A DNA stretch of 32,690 nt, from IMG/VR virus record IMGVR_UViG_3300042465_005077, positions 1 to 32,690 of that record. One strand, written 5' to 3'. The notes beneath the pieces are model-generated. The model saw only the letters and a program-made list of their open reading frames with translations. It searched no databases and was not told where the DNA came from. How positions within the stretch are numbered: the stretch's first letter is position 1; each line of letters starts with the position of its first letter. Positions 29,269 to 32,690 of this stretch are shown here, one piece after another. A program made the position numbers and the translations under genes. Source of the stretch: a virus.

Positions 29269-30005
29269 TCGTCCTTGGTGATTTCGGCTTCGTCCTTCTT
29301 GTCCTGCACGGCATCGGAGACTTTATCGTAGAGCCACCAGAGCGATAGGCCCGAGGCGATGGCCGCCGTGCCGATGGCCACATACATGAAAGCGGGGGAG
29401 TCGTAGATGAACGGGACCGAGCCAGCCAGCGCAGCGCAAGCCAGGAGCGGGACACCTAGGCGAGGTCCGAGGAAGGCCGTGGTCAACGCACCGACCGCGA
29501 AGAGACCAGCCCCGAGTAGACTCCAGATGTTCTTAGAGGCTTCGGCCTTCACGGCTTCGACCTCCTTCTGCAGCTCGACGATGCGGGCGTCACGGGCGGC
29601 GAGGGCGGCCTTGTTCGCGGCGACCTGTTTCTCGAGGTCAGCCCACGCGGCCTCGGCGGCCTTCTGCTTCTCGGCGGCCTTGGCTCGCTGGCGTTCGTAG
29701 TCGGCAGGGCTGGCCTTCTCACTGCGTTGGCGCGCGTAGGCGAGATCGCCCTCGGTAGCCTTGGGGAGGAAAGAGCCAGCCACTGACAGTTCGGACTCCA
29801 CGACGGCAGGCTTCCCTGCGGTGTTCGCTTCCCGGGCGACGGCCACGGCGGCGGCCACGCGGGAGTCGATGACGTCGAGCGTCGAGCCTACGGAAGTCAG
29901 GGCGACCTCCTTGGGCGTGGCGACCGCGGGAGGCAGGGGAGCGTCGGCGGGCTTGGACTTGCACCCAGCCAGGGCCACGAGGGCGATGACTAGGAGCAAG
30001 CGCAT
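29265..30005 (-). CDS. Lipoprotein with coiled coil and multiple membrane helices (lysis-associated?)
   Basis: This protein of 246 residues has a lipoprotein signal MRLLLVIALVALAGC (Cys15 the probable lipidated residue). A polar Ala/Pro-rich stretch and a long Ala/Lys/Glu coiled coil follow (about 95-158, such as YERQRAKAAEKQKAAE). Then come two or three hydrophobic helices (about 160-180, 182-200, 205-227) and an acidic tail. A lipid anchor and coiled coil recall spanin-type proteins, but several C-terminal membrane helices are unusual for those. Position between a one-helix protein and a holin-like protein suggests a role at lysis or in the envelope. Confidence 0.6.
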   Translation of the reverse strand: MRLLLVIALVALAGCKSKPADAPLPPAVATPKEVALTSVGSTLDVIDSRVAAAVAVAREANTAGKPAVVESELSVAGSFLPKATEGDLAYARQRSEKASPADYERQRAKAAEKQKAAEAAWADLEKQVAANKAALAARDARIVELQKEVEAVKAEASKNIWSLLGAGLFAVGALTTAFLGPRLGVPLLACAALAGSVPFIYDSPAFMYVAIGTAAIASGLSLWWLYDKVSDAVQDKKDEAEITKDE

Positions 30006-30009
30006 GAGG

Positions 30010-30147
30010 TCAGTCGCGACCCTTGAGGGCGTCGAGGGCGGCTTTGCCCTTGGCTTCGAGCGTGTCGGCCTTGGCCTTGTGCTTGCGCATGACGAGGGCT
30101 CCGGCGATGAAGCCGACGAGGAGGGCGAGGAGGATGGCGGTAATCAT
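30010..30147 (-). CDS. Small single-pass membrane protein
   Basis: This protein of 45 residues starts MITAILLALLVGFIAGALVM, one hydrophobic helix, then a Lys/Ala-rich tail (KHKAKADTLEAKGKAALDAL). Its ATG overlaps the previous stop by ATGA and the lipoprotein start is four bases downstream. The translational coupling makes it very likely real. A small holin-like or spanin-associated peptide is possible. Confidence 0.65.
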   Translation of the reverse strand: MITAILLALLVGFIAGALVMRKHKAKADTLEAKGKAALDALKGRD

Positions 30148-30344
30148 AGGTTAGGAATTGATTCCACGCGTTCGACGCGGACGAGGGGGCCGAGGTCAGC
30201 GGGGGTCTGTTCAGTTTCGAAGCCGTAGAACGCTTCGCACTCGTTGACGAGAGAAGCGCAACAGACTGCGGAGTCGCCGAACAGGGAATGGAAAAGGTTT
30301 TTCCACTCCGGGGAGAAGGCGGTTTTGATTCGATAGAAGAACAT
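30144..30344 (-). CDS. Hypothetical small protein after tail fibre
   Basis: The protein has 66 residues from the ATG at 30344, two bases after the fibre stop (TGATTATG). It starts MFFYRIKTAFSPEWKNLFHS, with Cys residues at about 28, 29 and 36 and an acidic middle. No family recognised. It could be a fibre-assembly or accessory factor, or the first gene of the lysis cassette. It overlaps the next gene by ATGA. Confidence 0.55.
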   Translation of the reverse strand: MFFYRIKTAFSPEWKNLFHSLFGDSAVCCASLVNECEAFYGFETEQTPADLGPLVRVERVESIPNL

Positions 30345-30346
30345 AA

Positions 30347-32690
30347 TCAGGAACGGCTCCACCAGATTTTGGTCGGGAAGGCATAGTAAGCCATGCGCGT
30401 GGCGTGGCTTCCTGTGGACTCGCAGCCCTGGAGGAAGTAATTGAAGGTGATAGTGGCATCCGCTGGAGAGTTCTGTCCTGTCGCTACGAGGTTGTCGTTA
30501 ACGTAAAGGTAGCACTTCGAGAGGGAAGGCGTGGAGACGTTCGGCTCGTGATAAATGAACCAGTCGAACGCCTGATTGACGACGGGGGTGAAGCTGCTGG
30601 TCGTCTCGGTGACTACGGAAGAGGTTCCGTTATAACCATAGGTGACAAGAACCAGGGCGTTTGAGCCGCCGCCGACAAGCTTCCAGCCGATGGACTGCTT
30701 GGTAGGGCTTCCGGTCCCGAACGCAGCCTTGCCGCCGATCATCACGCGGGCCGTCGTCGCAGAGTCGCCGATGAGGTTGAACATCGTCGTGCCGCTGGCG
30801 AAAATCTTCTTTGACCAGTCTTGCGTGTAATGAAAAGCACCACGCTTGGCCGCAAGCAACCCCCACGAGGAAGCCGTGGTGTCGAACATATTCTGACCGT
30901 GACCAGCAATGCCCGCGTTGGGCGTGCCTAAGGCCAACAAGCGGTCATTGGTGACCTTGTATGCTTCCGCGCCGGTGCCTGAGGTGTTGAACGAACCCGT
31001 GGCCGCCTTTGTATCAAAGAAAGCCGCGTTGGTAATCATCCGCACCGCGTCGAACGGGCTCAGGACCTTGGTCGTCGAGGACGGCGACATGATCTCCGAG
31101 GTCGTCGCAAAGTCAGGAACCTCCTGCTGCACGAAGGCGGTGGTGGCGACCTGAGTCGTATTCGTGCCTGTGGTGGCCGTCGGGGCGGTCGGGGTTCCCG
31201 TCAGGGCAGGGCTTGCAAGGTCGGCCTTGTTCGCAGCGCTGGCAATCGTGAAGTAAGTCGAGGACGCCGTGGCCGTGGTCAGGTAGTTCGACGCCGTCTC
31301 AACCGCCATCGTGCCGAGGCCAAGGTTCGTCCTAGCCGTGCCGGTGTTGGCCAGACCGCTCAGGTTGTCGGCCTTGAGCAGGAAGTCGGAAGAGCCAGGG
31401 TAGGCCGTGGTCTGGGTCGTGGCGTCAGGGAAGCGAACGCCTTGGCCGGAACTGAAGAGCTTGAGTCCTTCGAGGCCGTTAAGCGTGAAAGACTTGTTCC
31501 CGCTGGCATAGGTCACACCCTGGATGACGCCGGCTTGTAAGCTTAAATAATTGTAACCAGAAGATAATGAACCAATCAGGATGCTGCCGTCGGAGTTCGG
31601 GCTCGACGCCGTTCCGTCCAAGGTGAAATTGCCCTTGAGGGCGCCATCCGTCTTGAGCGCATAGGTCGACGCGGCAGTCGAAGTCGTCAGGTAGGACGAC
31701 ATCCCAGCGAGGGTCTGGTACGTCGAGGCCGCCGTGGCCGAGGTCAGCAGGCCGAGAGCGCTGAACGTCTTGTTCTTCCAGAGGGTCGTGGACGCCTCGT
31801 AGGCCAGCAGGTTATTGTCGGCGACGGAACTGATCGCCACGTCGTGCAGCTCGTTCAGCTCGTAGCCGTTCTGGACTGCGACGAGGATGACGCCAAGGGT
31901 CGGATGCGAGCGGATGACGATGCCGACGTAGACGAGGTGCTGGGGAGCGGACGGCTTGGTGGTCGTCCACGTTCCGGCCACTGTCGGCGAGAGGTACAGC
32001 TGGGCGCCTTCGGTCAGGGCCGAGGTGTCGATGTTCTCGAGTTCGCCGCGGACGATGACGTAGCCGAAGGCGTTGTTCGCGATGGCCGTCTTAGTGAAGC
32101 CCATTGTCTGGGCGGAGTTCGCGTCGTTGTTAGCCTGGGCCAGCGTGATCAGGGGCTTGTTGCCCGTGGCGCCGGAGATGTAGACGATGGAGCCGGCGGG
32201 GATGGTCGAGCCGGACTGGTTGCGGACATAGACCTCGAGGTTCTTCGCGACGGCCACGCCTGATGCGAGTTCCTGCTGCACGAAGGCGGTGGTCGCCAGG
32301 GAGGTGTCGTTATCGCCGAGGGCCGCCGTGGGGGCGGTGGGGTTGCCCGTGAAGGCGGGGGAGGCGAGCGGGGCGTAAGCCGAGAGGTCAATCGTCAGGT
32401 TGCCGGTCGTGACCGACAGGGGCGACGAGACGCTGGAGATGAAGTCGGGGGTGGTCGTGACCACTTCCCAAGCCGCGTTCTTTCGGGCATACTGCGAGCC
32501 GTCCGAGGGGGCGTCGTTGACCACAGCCAGGGAGCCGAGGCCGAGGTTGGTGCGGGCCGTGCCGGTGTTCGCCAGCCCTGCCAGATTCCCGGCCTTTGCC
32601 AGATAGTCCGACATACCCGAGAGGGTCTGGTAAGTAGACGCGGCGGCAGAGGTCGTCAGATACGAGCTCATTCCCGAAAGCGTCTGGTAG
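30347..32690 (-). CDS. Tail fibre, 3' part (runs off right edge)
   Basis: Some 780 residues are visible and the start lies beyond base 32690. The shaft contains repeated units: LANTGTARTNLGLG twice, ALTGTPTAPTATTG-type 'PTAPTA..T..ATTAFVQQE' twice, and STYQTL(S/A)GMS(S/D)YL several times, all typical of tail-fibre shafts. A separate domain lies around VYVRNQSGSTIPAGSIVYISG. The C-terminal ~120 residues (SIGWKLVGGGSNALVLVTYG, KCYLYVNDNLVATG) look like a LamG/concanavalin-type receptor-binding tip. It probably completes the collagen-like fibre whose 5' end is at the left edge. Confidence 0.85.
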   Translation of the reverse strand, partial: YQTLSGMSSYLTTSAAASTYQTLSGMSDYLAKAGNLAGLANTGTARTNLGLGSLAVVNDAPSDGSQYARKNAAWEVVTTTPDFISSVSSPLSVTTGNLTIDLSAYAPLASPAFTGNPTAPTAALGDNDTSLATTAFVQQELASGVAVAKNLEVYVRNQSGSTIPAGSIVYISGATGNKPLITLAQANNDANSAQTMGFTKTAIANNAFGYVIVRGELENIDTSALTEGAQLYLSPTVAGTWTTTKPSAPQHLVYVGIVIRSHPTLGVILVAVQNGYELNELHDVAISSVADNNLLAYEASTTLWKNKTFSALGLLTSATAASTYQTLAGMSSYLTTSTAASTYALKTDGALKGNFTLDGTASSPNSDGSILIGSLSSGYNYLSLQAGVIQGVTYASGNKSFTLNGLEGLKLFSSGQGVRFPDATTQTTAYPGSSDFLLKADNLSGLANTGTARTNLGLGTMAVETASNYLTTATASSTYFTIASAANKADLASPALTGTPTAPTATTGTNTTQVATTAFVQQEVPDFATTSEIMSPSSTTKVLSPFDAVRMITNAAFFDTKAATGSFNTSGTGAEAYKVTNDRLLALGTPNAGIAGHGQNMFDTTASSWGLLAAKRGAFHYTQDWSKKIFASGTTMFNLIGDSATTARVMIGGKAAFGTGSPTKQSIGWKLVGGGSNALVLVTYGYNGTSSVVTETTSSFTPVVNQAFDWFIYHEPNVSTPSLSKCYLYVNDNLVATGQNSPADATITFNYFLQGCESTGSHATRMAYYAFPTKIWWSRS
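31313..31360 (-). repeat. Fibre-shaft repeat copy 2
   Basis: This encodes LANTGTARTNLGLG, the same unit as at 32534-32580, with strong DNA similarity (GTGCCGAGGCCAAGGTT versus GAGCCGAGGCCGAGGTT). Such duplicated shaft units are substrates for recombination that changes fibre length. Confidence 0.7.
32534..32580 (-). repeat. Fibre-shaft repeat copy 1
   Basis: This encodes LANTGTARTNLGLG. It is the partner of the unit at 31313-31360, about 1.2 kb away in the same gene. Confidence 0.7.

Noticed and set aside
1-32690. CRISPR array, tRNA genes, insertion sequence or integrase
   Set aside because: No regularly spaced repeat array, cloverleaf-like stretch, transposase or tyrosine/serine recombinase motif was recognised by eye; a tRNA scan would settle the tRNA point.
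1-32690. Frequent CTAG tetranucleotide (for example CCTAGG)
   Set aside because: It seems not to be avoided here, but without a computed count against expectation no claim is justified.

Overview
The window is a GC-rich, gene-dense segment of a tailed double-stranded DNA phage (Caudoviricetes), most likely a siphovirus with a lambda-like head module. The evidence is a complete packaging and head gene set in lambda order: small terminase, GpA-type large terminase, gpW-like joining protein, gpB-type portal, S49 prohead protease, scaffold-like protein and major capsid. Neck, tail-tube, tape-measure and tail-fibre genes follow. I see no rRNA, tRNA, CRISPR array, insertion sequence, integrase or obvious lysogeny repressor. 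The host cannot be read from the sequence. Most genes lack a purine-rich Shine-Dalgarno box and start either by ATGA/GTGA overlap or behind an unusual C-rich leader.

Layout: (1) 1-14182, minus strand, read right to left: an HTH regulator (14182-13718), TerS, TerL, gpW-like protein, portal, protease, scaffold, capsid, a strong terminator, neck and tail genes, tape measure, distal tail proteins, then the 5' end of a collagen-like tail fibre leaving at base 1. (2) 14183-14510: a non-coding region with phased GTTTGCA repeats, an AT-rich stretch, a 34-base purine run and a perfect palindrome, a good candidate replication origin or control region. (3) 14511-19176, minus: primase-helicase, VRR-NUC nuclease and SF2 helicase. 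(4) 19177-19286: a divergent promoter region with mirrored TATAAC boxes. (5) 19287-23496, plus: fourteen small, mostly overlapping genes, mainly of unknown function, ending in an HTH protein and a lysozyme-like endolysin. (6) A hairpin between convergent genes, then 23579-25684, minus: HEALH metalloprotease-like protein, dNMP kinase, metallophosphoesterase and winged-helix-like protein, all coupled by ATGA. (7) 25781-28493, minus: ATP-dependent DNA ligase, RecE-like exonuclease, a small protein and RecT. (8) 28590-30344, minus: a membrane-protein cassette with a holin-like gene and a coiled-coil lipoprotein. (9) 30347-32690: the 3' part of a tail fibre running off the right edge.

Both edges cut a minus-strand tail-fibre gene, one at its 5' part and one at its 3' part. 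This fits a circular or circularly permuted genome of little more than 33 kb opened inside one fibre gene. In that case packaging, head, tail, fibre and lysis genes form one continuous late block. Replication would use a primase-helicase and an SF2 helicase, together with RecE/RecT-type annealing and the phage's own ligase; no DNA polymerase is seen.

The signal least explained by ordinary features is a recurring leader, ACCTTACC or a close variant about 15-27 bases before the start, followed by CCCGCAC or GCAATA next to the start codon. It precedes many genes that are not translationally coupled, on both strands.
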